A DNA stretch of 64,000 nt from Panacibacter ginsenosidivorans (lineage in GTDB: Bacteria > Bacteroidota > Bacteroidia > Chitinophagales > Chitinophagaceae). Positions 49,405 through 58,055 of the stretch are shown here, one piece after another. The notes below the pieces were generated by a model, which was not told where the DNA came from, did no database searches, and worked only from the letters and a program-made list of their open reading frames with translations. How positions within the stretch are numbered: position 1 is the first letter of the stretch; every line of letters begins with the position of its first letter. The translations under genes and the position numbers were made by a program. The stretch spans positions 1,054,001 through 1,118,000 of the forward strand of contig NZ_CP042435.1 of the NCBI RefSeq assembly GCF_007971225.1, in the 5' to 3' direction.

Positions 49405-51408
49405 ATGAAATGGATAATTAGAATAGCATTGATTTTATTACCCGTATTTGTGAATGCTCAGCATTTGCCTGATAGCTTACGCAGCGCTTATTTAACTGCA
49501 ACCAGCGACTCTGCGCAGTATAACACAGGCAAATACCTGTATGATTATTACGAAGAATCAAACAAGGATTCTGCCCTCTATTATGCACAGCAATGTTTAA
49601 CACTTGCCCGCAGGAACGACGAAATACTGGCCGAGGCGTATTACATGGATAACACCGCTTATCAACTAATAGGGTTGGGCAAATACGCAGAGGCACTTCA
49701 ATATGTGCTTGACGTTTTTAAAATTGTTGAAGACCCCAAAAAAGAAAGGCAGGCAAGCTGGATATTGTTTTCGCGGCCTTTTAACGGAAGTAACAGGCTC
49801 TTATTACTTGCATACACACACCACATGTTTGCCATATTAATGCGTGAAACCCAAAATACCGGGCAGGAGATATTTCATTACCAGGAGGCAAGAAGGATAG
49901 CAATAGAGATTGGTTATCCGGTAAGGCAAATGCTTGCTTCTATGAACCTCGGACGAAGCTATACTACAGTTAACAAACTAGATTCCGCATTAATATATGA
50001 AACGGAAGCCGAACAAATGACATTAAAATCGGAGTATAAAAAATACCTCGGGCAGGTTTACTACAGCCTTGGAAATATTTATTTTGAAAAAAATAATTTA
50101 GCACTAGCCCTGGAATATTATCATAAGGGCATAGCAATATCTAAAGAAGAAAATAACATGAGCGGGTTGACCAACAACTATTTTTTTATTGCGAAATATT
50201 TTTTGGCAAACGGGGAAAAAGACTCAGCGCTTTTTTATTCCATGCAAAGCCTGCAAACCATTAAACAATTAGGTACCGTAAGATGGTACAAGGTGAATTT
50301 AGGAACTGCTTACGAAAATGTTTACCTGGCTTATAAAATGAGAAACCAGGCAGACAGTTTATTAAAATACCAGGAGCTTACTTTATTAACCAAAGACAGC
50401 CTGTATAAGGAACGTATCAAAAACCTTACAGCCTTCCAGGCGGTTACTTTAAATGAGCAGCTTCGCTTACAGGAGGTAGAAAAAGAGAAGATTGCGTATC
50501 AAAACAACATCAGGATATATTTTTTGGTTGCCGGTATAGCTGTTCTATTGTTGCTTGCTTTTATTTTTTACAGGAATAACCGGCAAAAACAAAAGGCAAA
50601 TACGGTTTTGGAGAATACATTGGCTGATCTGAGATCAACCCAATCTCAACTTATACACTCAGAAAAAATGGCCTCACTTGGCGAGCTTACAGCCGGCATT
50701 GCACATGAGATACAAAACCCGTTAAACTTCGTGAATAATTTTAGTGAAGTAAGCAATGAATTAGTTGATGAAATGAATGAAGAATTAGATAAAGGTGATA
50801 TTGAAGAAGCAAAATTTATAGCTGGTGATATCAAACAGAACCTTGAAAAGATAAATCATCATGGCAAGCGAGCAGATGCGATTGTAAAAGGCATGTTGCA
50901 ACATTCACGTCAAACATCAGGCGTAAAAGAACTTACCGATATCAATGCCTTGTGTGATGAATATTTACGATTGGCTTATCACGGCTTGCGTGCAAAAGAA
51001 AAAGATTTCAATGCAACATTGAAAACTGATTTTGATGAAAGTATTGGCGCTATAAATATTATTCCGCAGGATATTGGAAGAGTGCTGCTGAATTTATACA
51101 ACAATGCTTTTTATGCAGTAAATGAAAAGAAAAAACAACAACCAGAAAATTACGAACCAACAGTTTCAGTCAATACTAAAAAGATCAATAACAAAATTGA
51201 AATAAGTGTTATTGATAATGGAAGTGGTATTGCACAAAAAATAGCTGATAAGATCTTTCAGCCATTCTTTACAACAAAACCAACAGGACAAGGAACAGGA
51301 TTAGGATTGAGTTTGAGTTATGATATCGTCAAAGCACATGGCGGTGAAATAAAAGTAACAACGAAAGAAGCTGAGGAAACGGAATTTATTATTGTGTTGC
51401 CAGCTTAA
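49405..51408 (+). CDS. TPR histidine kinase
   Basis: 667 residues. A signal peptide (1 to about 18, ending VNA) leads to an extracytoplasmic TPR array (about 60-350, with helical pairs such as GQVYYSLGNIYFEKNNLALA). A membrane helix lies at about 372-390. A coiled-coil leads to a HisKA domain with H434 (AGIAHEIQNPLNFVNNF) and HATPase_c (NLYNNAFYAV, VIDNGSGI, GTGLGLSLSYDIV). It is a complete kinase with no receiver. No regulator gene is adjacent on its transcript; the nearest is at 53697, after a second kinase. It is preceded by an inverted A/B repeat pair, which lies inside its probable 5' region. Confidence 0.9.
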   Translation: MKWIIRIALILLPVFVNAQHLPDSLRSAYLTATSDSAQYNTGKYLYDYYEESNKDSALYYAQQCLTLARRNDEILAEAYYMDNTAYQLIGLGKYAEALQYVLDVFKIVEDPKKERQASWILFSRPFNGSNRLLLLAYTHHMFAILMRETQNTGQEIFHYQEARRIAIEIGYPVRQMLASMNLGRSYTTVNKLDSALIYETEAEQMTLKSEYKKYLGQVYYSLGNIYFEKNNLALALEYYHKGIAISKEENNMSGLTNNYFFIAKYFLANGEKDSALFYSMQSLQTIKQLGTVRWYKVNLGTAYENVYLAYKMRNQADSLLKYQELTLLTKDSLYKERIKNLTAFQAVTLNEQLRLQEVEKEKIAYQNNIRIYFLVAGIAVLLLLAFIFYRNNRQKQKANTVLENTLADLRSTQSQLIHSEKMASLGELTAGIAHEIQNPLNFVNNFSEVSNELVDEMNEELDKGDIEEAKFIAGDIKQNLEKINHHGKRADAIVKGMLQHSRQTSGVKELTDINALCDEYLRLAYHGLRAKEKDFNATLKTDFDESIGAINIIPQDIGRVLLNLYNNAFYAVNEKKKQQPENYEPTVSVNTKKINNKIEISVIDNGSGIAQKIADKIFQPFFTTKPTGQGTGLGLSLSYDIVKAHGGEIKVTTKEAEETEFIIVLPA

Positions 51409-51428
51409 TAATAACTATTAAATTTTTC

Positions 51429-51498
51429 TTGCGTCGCACACTTGTACTTTCTCATCGCTGTTGAGCAAAGAACAAGGCGTACAAGTGAGTGACACAAC
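51429..51498. repeat. Inverted A/B repeat pair
   Basis: Type A reverse (TTGCGTCGCACACTTGTAC, 51429-51447) faces type B forward (GTACAAGTGAGTGACACAAC, 51479-51498). CTTGTAC and GTACAAG pair across a 31-base spacer. It lies between the two kinase genes. Confidence 0.75.
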
Positions 51499-51557
51499 AG
51501 GTGATGCCATAAAAACTTTTGCTGGTATCTGAATAAATCAAACAGCTTATTAATTTC

Positions 51558-51605
51558 ATTACCAAATTTGGTAATTGATTTTACCTTTCAAATACAGTTC
51601 TTTTG
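51558..51605 (+). promoter_or_regulatory. Operator palindrome plus predicted promoter of the kinase-regulator operon
   Basis: ATTACCAAATTTGGTAAT (51558-51575) is a perfect 18-base palindrome. Its right end overlaps a -33-like TTG (51575-51577). 20 bases on is TTCTTTTG (51598-51605), close to the Bacteroidota -7 box TAnnTTTG. The start codon is at 51688. The same arrangement recurs at 54377-54422. A regulator bound here would cover the -33 element. Confidence 0.6.
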
Positions 51606-51687
51606 CTCTTGTAAAAAAGCAGAACAACTAACTATATGAATGTTCTGCCGATGATCTAAAGTTTTGAAAACATGAAATCTTGTTACC

Positions 51688-53664
51688 ATGAAAAATATTT
51701 TCACTTTTGCTTTTATCATGTTTGCCGGTTTTGTGCATGCACAAAATACGGCTGTTGACTCCCTCATTAAAGTTTTAGAAAAACAAAAAGAGGATACCGA
51801 TAAAGTAAACACGCTGAATGAACTTAGTAACCGGCTTACTTTTGGCGACAGCAGTGATTATGTAAAAGCCCAGGCATACCTGCAGCAATCATTTGCGCTT
51901 GCAGAAAATCTACATTTCAAAAACGGAATTGCACAGGCAACCAAGCTTAGTGGCATGATGCTTTATTATTGGAAAGCTGACTATGCCGGCGCCGCAGAAA
52001 AACTTTTAACTGCCATAAAAATTTTTGAGGAAACAGGTTATAAAGAAAAACTTGCAGATTGTTATGCTTTTCTTGGAGACACTTATAGCTTCTATAACAT
52101 TCCCGAAAGTTTAAAAAGCCTCTATAAGGCTTTAAATATTTATGAAACATTGGGACTGAAAAAAAAGGCTGCACAGATATTGAGCGCTATAGCGATGACC
52201 TATGCTGATAGAGAAAATTTTACTGAAGCGATTAAATATTGTAACCGGGAAATTGAAGTGTATAAAGAAATAGATTCTAAAAGCGGTTTGGCTTTGTCAT
52301 ATACAGATTTGGGCGACATTTATTTTAATCAGGCAAATTATGATGAAGCACTGAAGATGCACCAGCAGGCATTGGCGATGATTAGAGAAACCGGCGATAG
52401 CGCTACCAATGTAAATATATTTATGGCATATTTAGGTATCGGTAATGCTTATGAACAGCTTGGAGAAGTTTCGCTCGCAGCAGGAAATAAAAAAACTGCG
52501 GATGAACAATTCGCTGAAGCTTTAAAAAATTATTTCGTCATACAAAAAGTGTTTACCAATATTAAACAACCAACCAATCAATGGTGGATTGCACACACCT
52601 CAATACCCGTGGCAGAAATTTATACACAGAGCAAACAATACCAGTTAGCCCGCAAATACCTGCAAACAGGATTGCAATTGTCACTTGGTTTCAAAGAATA
52701 TCCTATGCTGAGGGATGCTTATAAAAATCTTGCAGGCATAGACAGCGCTGAAGGAAATTTTCAAAAAGCATTCGAAGATTATAAACTCTATATTGCTTAT
52801 CGCGATAGTGTAAACAATGATGCCACCGATAAAAAATTTCAGTATGAAAAAATGCAGTATGAGTTTGATAAAAAGCAGGATTCTGTGAAAGCAGTGATCG
52901 AAAAAAGAGAAGCGATGACTGCCGCAGAACTAAAAAATCAAAAACTTATCCGCAACGTTTCTATTGCAGGCGCTACTGCTTTTGTTGGATTAAGCAGCTT
53001 TAGTTTTTACCGTTATCGCCGCCGGAAAAAACTGCAAAGCGAAAAAGAAATGCTTAATGAAAGACTGCGCATAAGCCGTGAACTGCATGATGACATTGGA
53101 AGCACATTGGGCAGCATTTCTATTTACAGCGAAGTGGCAAAGAATCGTTCAGAAAAAAATGAAAATGCAAATGAAGCGATTGTAAAAATTGGCAATGCAA
53201 GCCGTGAGCTGATTGAAAAAATGAGTGATATAGTATGGAGTATCAATCCAAACAATGAGGGCTTTGGACAATTGCAAAACCGGGTAGATGCTTTTGCTGC
53301 CATGCTTCTTACACCGGGAAATATTCACTACAATATTATTACAGACGAAGATGTAAAGCACATACAATTCTCTGCAGAAGAAATAAAAAACATCTATCTC
53401 ATTTTTAAAGAAACGCTGCACAATATTGTAAAACATGCAGCATGTAAAAAGGTAATGATCCGTTTCTCAAAACACAAAGATGTTTTTGATATGGTGATCG
53501 CAGATGATGGGAAAGGATTTAAAAGTACTACACAAAACGATGGCACATTAGGCGGCAATGGATTAAAGAATATGCAGAAACGGGCAGAACAAATGAATGC
53601 AGTACTAAAAATAGTATCATCTCCGGAAGATGGAACAAAAATTCAACTAAGCCTGGAAATATAA
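51688..53664 (+). CDS. TPR histidine kinase of the LytS/NarX type
   Basis: 658 residues. A signal peptide (1 to about 18, ending FVHA) precedes about eight TPR-like helical pairs (about 30-370: YADRENFTEAIKYCNREIEV, SYTDLGDIYFNQANYDEA and others). A membrane helix at about 424-442 leads to a HisKA_3 domain with H467 (ISRELHDDIGSTLGSISI) and an HATPase_c domain (FKETLHNIVKHAACK, DDGKGF, GGNGLKNMQKRAEQM). It lies 32 bases upstream of the LuxR-type regulator gene, its probable partner. The operon is preceded by the TACCAA-NN-TTGGTA palindrome at the promoter. Confidence 0.9.
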   Translation: MKNIFTFAFIMFAGFVHAQNTAVDSLIKVLEKQKEDTDKVNTLNELSNRLTFGDSSDYVKAQAYLQQSFALAENLHFKNGIAQATKLSGMMLYYWKADYAGAAEKLLTAIKIFEETGYKEKLADCYAFLGDTYSFYNIPESLKSLYKALNIYETLGLKKKAAQILSAIAMTYADRENFTEAIKYCNREIEVYKEIDSKSGLALSYTDLGDIYFNQANYDEALKMHQQALAMIRETGDSATNVNIFMAYLGIGNAYEQLGEVSLAAGNKKTADEQFAEALKNYFVIQKVFTNIKQPTNQWWIAHTSIPVAEIYTQSKQYQLARKYLQTGLQLSLGFKEYPMLRDAYKNLAGIDSAEGNFQKAFEDYKLYIAYRDSVNNDATDKKFQYEKMQYEFDKKQDSVKAVIEKREAMTAAELKNQKLIRNVSIAGATAFVGLSSFSFYRYRRRKKLQSEKEMLNERLRISRELHDDIGSTLGSISIYSEVAKNRSEKNENANEAIVKIGNASRELIEKMSDIVWSINPNNEGFGQLQNRVDAFAAMLLTPGNIHYNIITDEDVKHIQFSAEEIKNIYLIFKETLHNIVKHAACKKVMIRFSKHKDVFDMVIADDGKGFKSTTQNDGTLGGNGLKNMQKRAEQMNAVLKIVSSPEDGTKIQLSLEI

Positions 53665-53696
53665 TTGTACGCACACTAATAGCCAATAACTTTTTT

Positions 53697-54347
53697 ATGA
53701 ATAGTATTAAAGTAGTAATATTTGATGACAATGCTTCATTTCGTGATTCGGTTGCCATGCTTTTACAGGACGCAAAGGAGTTTACATTGATAGATTCCTA
53801 TGCCCATTGTCTTGATGTGTTAGACAATATAAAAGAAACACATCCTCACGTGGTTTTGATGGATATTGATATGCCTGGTATGAATGGCATTGAAGGTGTC
53901 CGCCTCATACACAATAATTTCCCCTCTGTTCAAATTTTAATGCTTACTGTTTTTGATGATAGTGAAAAAGTGTTTGCTGCTTTACAAGCAGGCGCAAGTG
54001 GTTACATTTTAAAAAATGCGCAGCCAAAAAATTTATTGAATGCTATTTCAGAAGTGTACAGCGGCGGTGCGCCTATGACACCGGCTATTGCTAAAAAAGT
54101 ACTAAACCGTTTTCAACAGTTGCAGCATAATGAAACAAAAGAAGATTATAATCTCACTGCCCGTGAAAGTGAAGTGCTTTCATTACTGGTTGAAGGACTT
54201 TCTTATAAAATGATTGCATCCAAACTCGACATTACATATGATACGGTGCGTGCACACATGAAAAAAATTTACGAAAAACTGCATGTAACATCCATGACAG
54301 AAGCCGTAGCAAAAGCCATCAACAAAAAACTCTTCTCCGTTTTATAA
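53697..54347 (+). CDS. NarL/LuxR-family response regulator
   Basis: 216 residues. A receiver (about 4-120) has D10/D11, phospho-acceptor D56 (VVLMDIDMPGMNG) and the switch residues in LMLTVFDD and ILKNAQPKN. A LuxR-type HTH lies at about 148-212 (LTARESEVLSLLVEGLSYKMI, then TVRAHMKKIYEKL). It is encoded 32 bases after the TPR kinase gene, so it is probably its partner. LuxR-type regulators bind inverted repeats; the palindrome at the kinase promoter and at the promoter of the following S74-protein pair are candidate sites, so autoregulation plus control of those surface proteins is plausible. Confidence 0.9.
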   Translation: MNSIKVVIFDDNASFRDSVAMLLQDAKEFTLIDSYAHCLDVLDNIKETHPHVVLMDIDMPGMNGIEGVRLIHNNFPSVQILMLTVFDDSEKVFAALQAGASGYILKNAQPKNLLNAISEVYSGGAPMTPAIAKKVLNRFQQLQHNETKEDYNLTARESEVLSLLVEGLSYKMIASKLDITYDTVRAHMKKIYEKLHVTSMTEAVAKAINKKLFSVL

Positions 54348-54376
54348 TTCTTTTTATCCGGTCTCATTTCATTTAC

Positions 54377-54422
54377 TACCAAAATTGGTAATTGACTTCA
54401 TTTGATAGGCAGTGTTTCTTTG
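54377..54422 (+). promoter_or_regulatory. Operator palindrome plus predicted promoter of the S74-protein pair
   Basis: TACCAA-AA-TTGGTA (54377-54390) then ATTGA; TTG at 54392-54394 and TTTCTTTG at 54415-54422 are 20 bases apart, as at 51558-51605. It begins 30 bases after the regulator stop. The predicted transcript would have a leader of about 190 bases carrying a type A repeat. Confidence 0.6.
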
Positions 54423-54523
54423 TATCTGCAGGAAAAAAATGCCCATCATCATCTAAAAATTTTTACCCTGAAAACGATGTGCATTTTTTATGAACCCAAC
54501 GCCGTTGCTACTATGAATCGCCT

Positions 54524-54543
54524 GTTGCGTCGCACTCTTCAGG
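54524..54543 (-). repeat. Type A intergenic repeat
   Basis: TTGCGTCGCACTCTTCAG (core from 54525), with left flank GAACCCAACGCCGTTGCTAC. It lies 3' of the regulator gene and within the likely leader of the next gene. Confidence 0.7.
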
Positions 54544-54620
54544 GTTAGGTTTGCGACTCAGCCTGGTGTAGGTCACTTAACTAAATAAGAATTCATACTA
54601 ATCTTCGTTAAAACCGATTT

Positions 54621-55763
54621 ATGAAAAAGAGTCTCTCGTTTATCGCATGCTGCATTATACCTGCAGCTATGTATGCCCAAACAGACTGGCATATTGCCGG
54701 AAATGCAGGCACTAAGAGTGGTACAAATTTTATTGGCACCACAGATAAAACTGCATTTAATATTCGCACCAATAACGCTGTGCGTTTAAGCATAACTTCT
54801 TCAGGCAATGTGGGCATCGGCACTAAAACACCAGCTTCTAAACTTGACGTTGCAGGAACCATAACAGGATTGGACAGCTATTTTGGATACAGATTCCCGG
54901 TAAGTGCGGGAACAAGCGGCGCCAGTTACAGCAGTGTGGGTTATGGGCTTACATTTACTGACACCACTGCAAATTATCGTTATCGTTTAAATGATTTCTC
55001 ATCGATGATCAGTTTCAGATCAGGAGGATTTGATTTTAATACGGCTCCTTTTGGTACGGCGGGGGCTCCTATTCCTTATACTATTGCAATGGCAATACTT
55101 CAAAACGGCAATGTGGGTATCGGAACACTTCAGCCCGCTGACAAATTACATGTGGCTGCTTCAACTACGCACGATACTCCGGTTGCACTGATTGAAAATA
55201 CGGGACTGACCAACCTCTCTGATGGCGTGTTTATTAAGGCAGGCTCCAGTACCGCCGCCGGTAATTATTTTGTCGCCTTTAAAAAACCTGACGGAGCCCA
55301 AATCGGACAAATAGTGCATAGCCCTTTTAACGGAGTGCTTTATTCAACCTCATCGGACAAACGCCTAAAAGATATTATCGGGGCATCACAAAAAGGGTTA
55401 GCAGATTTAATGAAAATAATAATCTATGATTACACATTTAAATCGGATCCGCAGAAAGAAGTACAAACCGGTTTTATGGCGCAGGAGCTTTATGATATTT
55501 TTCCGCAGGCAGTAAGCAAACCAAGAGACAATAATGAACCGGCAGAGAAAAATCCGTGGATGGTTGATTATGGACGTCTGACGCCATTAATTATTAAAGC
55601 TGTGCAAGAGTTGTCAGGTCAAAATGAAAAATTAAAAAGGCAAAATAATGATTTAGAAAAAAAATATGAGGCACAGCAAAAGGAAATTGATGAATTAAAA
55701 GCCATGCTGATTTCACAGAACAGACAAAACATAATTGATCCCAAACAAACCGCATCCAATTAG
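54621..55763 (+). CDS. S74-chaperone (tail-fibre-like) surface protein, copy 1
   Basis: 380 residues with a signal peptide (MKKSLSFIACCIIPAAMYAQ). Repeats of GNVGIGT (TSSGNVGIGTKTPASKLDV, LQNGNVGIGTLQPADKLHV) are typical of tail-fibre-like beta-helix stalks. A C-terminal peptidase S74 intramolecular chaperone domain is present (SSDKRLKDIIG, QTGFMAQELYDIFPQAV, WMVDYGRLTPLIIKAVQEL), followed by a coiled coil (about 330-372). There is no T9SS sorting domain, unlike copy 2 fifty bases downstream. The first 115 or so residues are nearly the same in both, so the pair arose by duplication. No phage gene is nearby. Confidence 0.82.
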   Translation: MKKSLSFIACCIIPAAMYAQTDWHIAGNAGTKSGTNFIGTTDKTAFNIRTNNAVRLSITSSGNVGIGTKTPASKLDVAGTITGLDSYFGYRFPVSAGTSGASYSSVGYGLTFTDTTANYRYRLNDFSSMISFRSGGFDFNTAPFGTAGAPIPYTIAMAILQNGNVGIGTLQPADKLHVAASTTHDTPVALIENTGLTNLSDGVFIKAGSSTAAGNYFVAFKKPDGAQIGQIVHSPFNGVLYSTSSDKRLKDIIGASQKGLADLMKIIIYDYTFKSDPQKEVQTGFMAQELYDIFPQAVSKPRDNNEPAEKNPWMVDYGRLTPLIIKAVQELSGQNEKLKRQNNDLEKKYEAQQKEIDELKAMLISQNRQNIIDPKQTASN

Positions 55764-55812
55764 TAAAACAAATTCCTTAAAATTATTTCGTCACCATTAA
55801 AAAATTTACTTT

Positions 55813-57216
55813 ATGAAAAAGTTTTACTCTCTCACCGCCTTTTTATTTATTCAGGCAAATATTTTATATGCACAAACGGATTGGCATATCAAAGGCAATA
55901 CAGGCACTAACAGCAGTGCAAACTTTATAGGCACAAAAGATACTGCGGCATTAAATTTACGCACCAGTAATGCAGTGCGTATGACCTTAACTTCTTCGGG
56001 TAATGTAGGCATAGGAACAACAAACCCCAAATCCAAGCTGGATGTGGCGGGAGCCATAACTGGATTCGACAGCTATTTTGGAAGCAGATTTCCGGTAAGT
56101 GCGGGAACAAGCGGAGCCAGTTATAGCAGCGTGGGTTATGGGCTTACGTTTACCGACACAACCGCAAATTACCGTTATCGTATAAATGCTGATTACTCAT
56201 CCATGCTAAGTTTTAGAAGTGGCGGATTCGATTTTAATACCGCACCCATTGGTACTGCAGGCAATGTAATACCCTATACTACTGCAATGACAATACTTCA
56301 AAACGGCAATGTGGGCATTGGTACAAGTTCACCTGCTAATAAATTCTCTGTAACGGCTGCGCCTGCTGCGTTAACTTCAGTTGCTTTTATACAAAATACT
56401 GGTGGAACAAATGGATCTGATGGCTTGTATATTAAGACAGGTACCAATGGATTGGCTGGAGCCTATTTTATTGCTTTTTTTAGACCTGATGGACTTCAAA
56501 TCGGGGCAATAACACAAAATACTGCGACCGCAGTTGGCTATACCACAATTTCCGACAAGCGTTTAAAAAATATTATCGGAGGAACGCAAAAGGGTTTATC
56601 AGATTTAATGAAAATAAATATTTACGATTATACCTTTAAATCAGATGCGAGTAAAAAAGTGCAAACAGGTTTTATGGCACAGGAACTTTATGATATATTT
56701 CCGCAGGCAGTAAGTAAACCAAGAGAAACAAATGAACCCGCAGAGAAAAACCCATGGATGGTTGATTATGGAAGAGTAACGCCATTAATTATAAAAGCTG
56801 TGCAGGAACTTTATGAAAATCAAAAATCAGAAGTAAGAAATCAAAATGATGAGATTGAAGAATTGAAAAAACAAAATGCGGATTTGCAAAAACAAATTGA
56901 TGCGTTAAAAGCAATGATCGTTTCAAATCAGTCAACTATTATTAGTCAACTATCGTCTGCGTCAGTGCAACAAAATATTCCAAATCCTTTTAATCATACA
57001 ACAACTATTAGTTACACATTGCCGCAAACATATTCATCAGCAAAAATTATTGTAACAGACAAAAGTGGTAAATCACTGAAAGAAGTAAATGTTTACGGAA
57101 AAGGCAATGGCAGTTTGAAACTGGATGCCTCAACACTTGCATCCGGCGCATATCAATATTCTTTTTATGTAGAGGGAAAGCTGGTTGATACAAAACAGAT
57201 GCTGTTAACTAAATAA
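55813..57216 (+). CDS. S74-chaperone (tail-fibre-like) surface protein with T9SS signal, copy 2
   Basis: 467 residues with the same order as copy 1: signal peptide, GNVGIGT stalk repeats (TSSGNVGIGTTNPKSKLDV), S74 chaperone domain (SDKRLKNIIG, QTGFMAQELYDIFPQAV, WMVDYGRVTPLIIKAVQEL) and a coiled coil (NQNDEIEELKKQNADLQKQ). It then continues with about 85 residues of a type A T9SS sorting domain (IPNPFNHTTTISYTLP, IIVTDKSGKSLKEVN, ASGAYQYSFYVEGKLVDTKQM). It is predicted to be exported and surface-attached, probably as a trimeric fibre. It shares its transcript with copy 1 and ends at a hairpin near 57283. Confidence 0.85.
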   Translation: MKKFYSLTAFLFIQANILYAQTDWHIKGNTGTNSSANFIGTKDTAALNLRTSNAVRMTLTSSGNVGIGTTNPKSKLDVAGAITGFDSYFGSRFPVSAGTSGASYSSVGYGLTFTDTTANYRYRINADYSSMLSFRSGGFDFNTAPIGTAGNVIPYTTAMTILQNGNVGIGTSSPANKFSVTAAPAALTSVAFIQNTGGTNGSDGLYIKTGTNGLAGAYFIAFFRPDGLQIGAITQNTATAVGYTTISDKRLKNIIGGTQKGLSDLMKINIYDYTFKSDASKKVQTGFMAQELYDIFPQAVSKPRETNEPAEKNPWMVDYGRVTPLIIKAVQELYENQKSEVRNQNDEIEELKKQNADLQKQIDALKAMIVSNQSTIISQLSSASVQQNIPNPFNHTTTISYTLPQTYSSAKIIVTDKSGKSLKEVNVYGKGNGSLKLDASTLASGAYQYSFYVEGKLVDTKQMLLTK

Positions 57217-57282
57217 TCAATGAATAACAAAAACAATCAGCAATAAAAGCCAATAGCTGATTGCTATCAGTTAACTGCCAAT

Positions 57283-57310
57283 AAAGCTCCGCACATGCAG
57301 AGCTTTTATT
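57283..57310 (+). terminator. Terminator after the S74-protein pair
   Basis: AAAGCTC (57283-57289) pairs with GAGCTTT (57300-57306), and the right arm leads into TTTTATTTG. Confidence 0.6.
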
Positions 57311-57463
57311 TGTAGTGCAAGGTCGTAATGCAACAAGCGACCATTAGAAATCTTTCAACAGGCTAATAAAAACAATTTTTATATCTCGCAACTTTTATAT
57401 CTTTAAAAGCGATCAGCAAAAAAAGTTTTCACAAATTGATCTGTTCATTTTCAATTTTTTTCT

Positions 57464-57925
57464 ATGCCCTCTTATTCTTTAAACATTAATGGTAAAACGC
57501 TTACAGCCGATGCAGATGCAGATATGCCGCTGCTATGGGTACTTCGTGATGTGCTTGACTTAACCGGAACAAAGTACGGTTGCGGTGTGGCAAGTTGCGG
57601 TGCATGTACTGTACTAAAAGATGGTAAAGCTATACGCAGTTGCCAGGAACAAGTACAAAATGTTGGCAATGCAAAAATTACAACCATTGAAGGACTGAGT
57701 GAGGATGGCGCTTCGCATCCTATCCAAAAAGCATGGGAAAAAATTGGCGTACCGCAATGTGGTTATTGCCAGGCCGGACAAATGATGAATGTGGCTGGTT
57801 TGTTGAACCAATATCCAAAGCCAACAGATGAACAAATCGGCAGCATGATGGCCGGAAACCTTTGCAGATGTGGCACATATCACAGGATAAAACAGGCTAT
57901 CAAAGAAGTGATAGATAATTCATGA
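57464..57925 (+). CDS. 2Fe-2S subunit of a molybdenum hydroxylase (IorA/XDH small subunit type)
   Basis: 153 residues with two iron-sulfur clusters: a plant-type ferredoxin cluster with C40, C45, C48, C60 ([13 protein letters not shown]) and a C-terminal cluster with C99, C102, C134, C136 ([24 protein letters not shown]). It passes electrons from the molybdenum subunit to an acceptor. The closest match by layout is isoquinoline 1-oxidoreductase alpha or the small subunit of aldehyde/xanthine-type hydroxylases. The large-subunit gene follows 130 bases later. The gap holds a type A repeat instead of the usual tight spacing. Confidence 0.9.
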   Translation: MPSYSLNINGKTLTADADADMPLLWVLRDVLDLTGTKYGCGVASCGACTVLKDGKAIRSCQEQVQNVGNAKITTIEGLSEDGASHPIQKAWEKIGVPQCGYCQAGQMMNVAGLLNQYPKPTDEQIGSMMAGNLCRCGTYHRIKQAIKEVIDNS

Positions 57926-57964
57926 CACAACTTTATACAATCATCGCTGAATAAAAAACAAAAC

Positions 57965-57984
57965 GCACAAGAGTGCGACGCAAC
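57965..57984 (+). repeat. Type A intergenic repeat inside a gene pair
   Basis: GCACAAGAGTGCGACGCAAC, forward, in the gap between the two hydroxylase subunit genes. Confidence 0.7.
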
Positions 57985-58055
57985 GATGCTTATTAGCGTT
58001 ACTTCAGCCCGTTACAAAAAATATTTATAACAGTTTTTGACGACATACATTTTAT

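Noticed and set aside
54621-57216. Prophage remnant
   Set aside because: The tail-fibre-like domains have secretion signals and one has a T9SS sorting domain. No phage structural, integrase or lysis genes are nearby.
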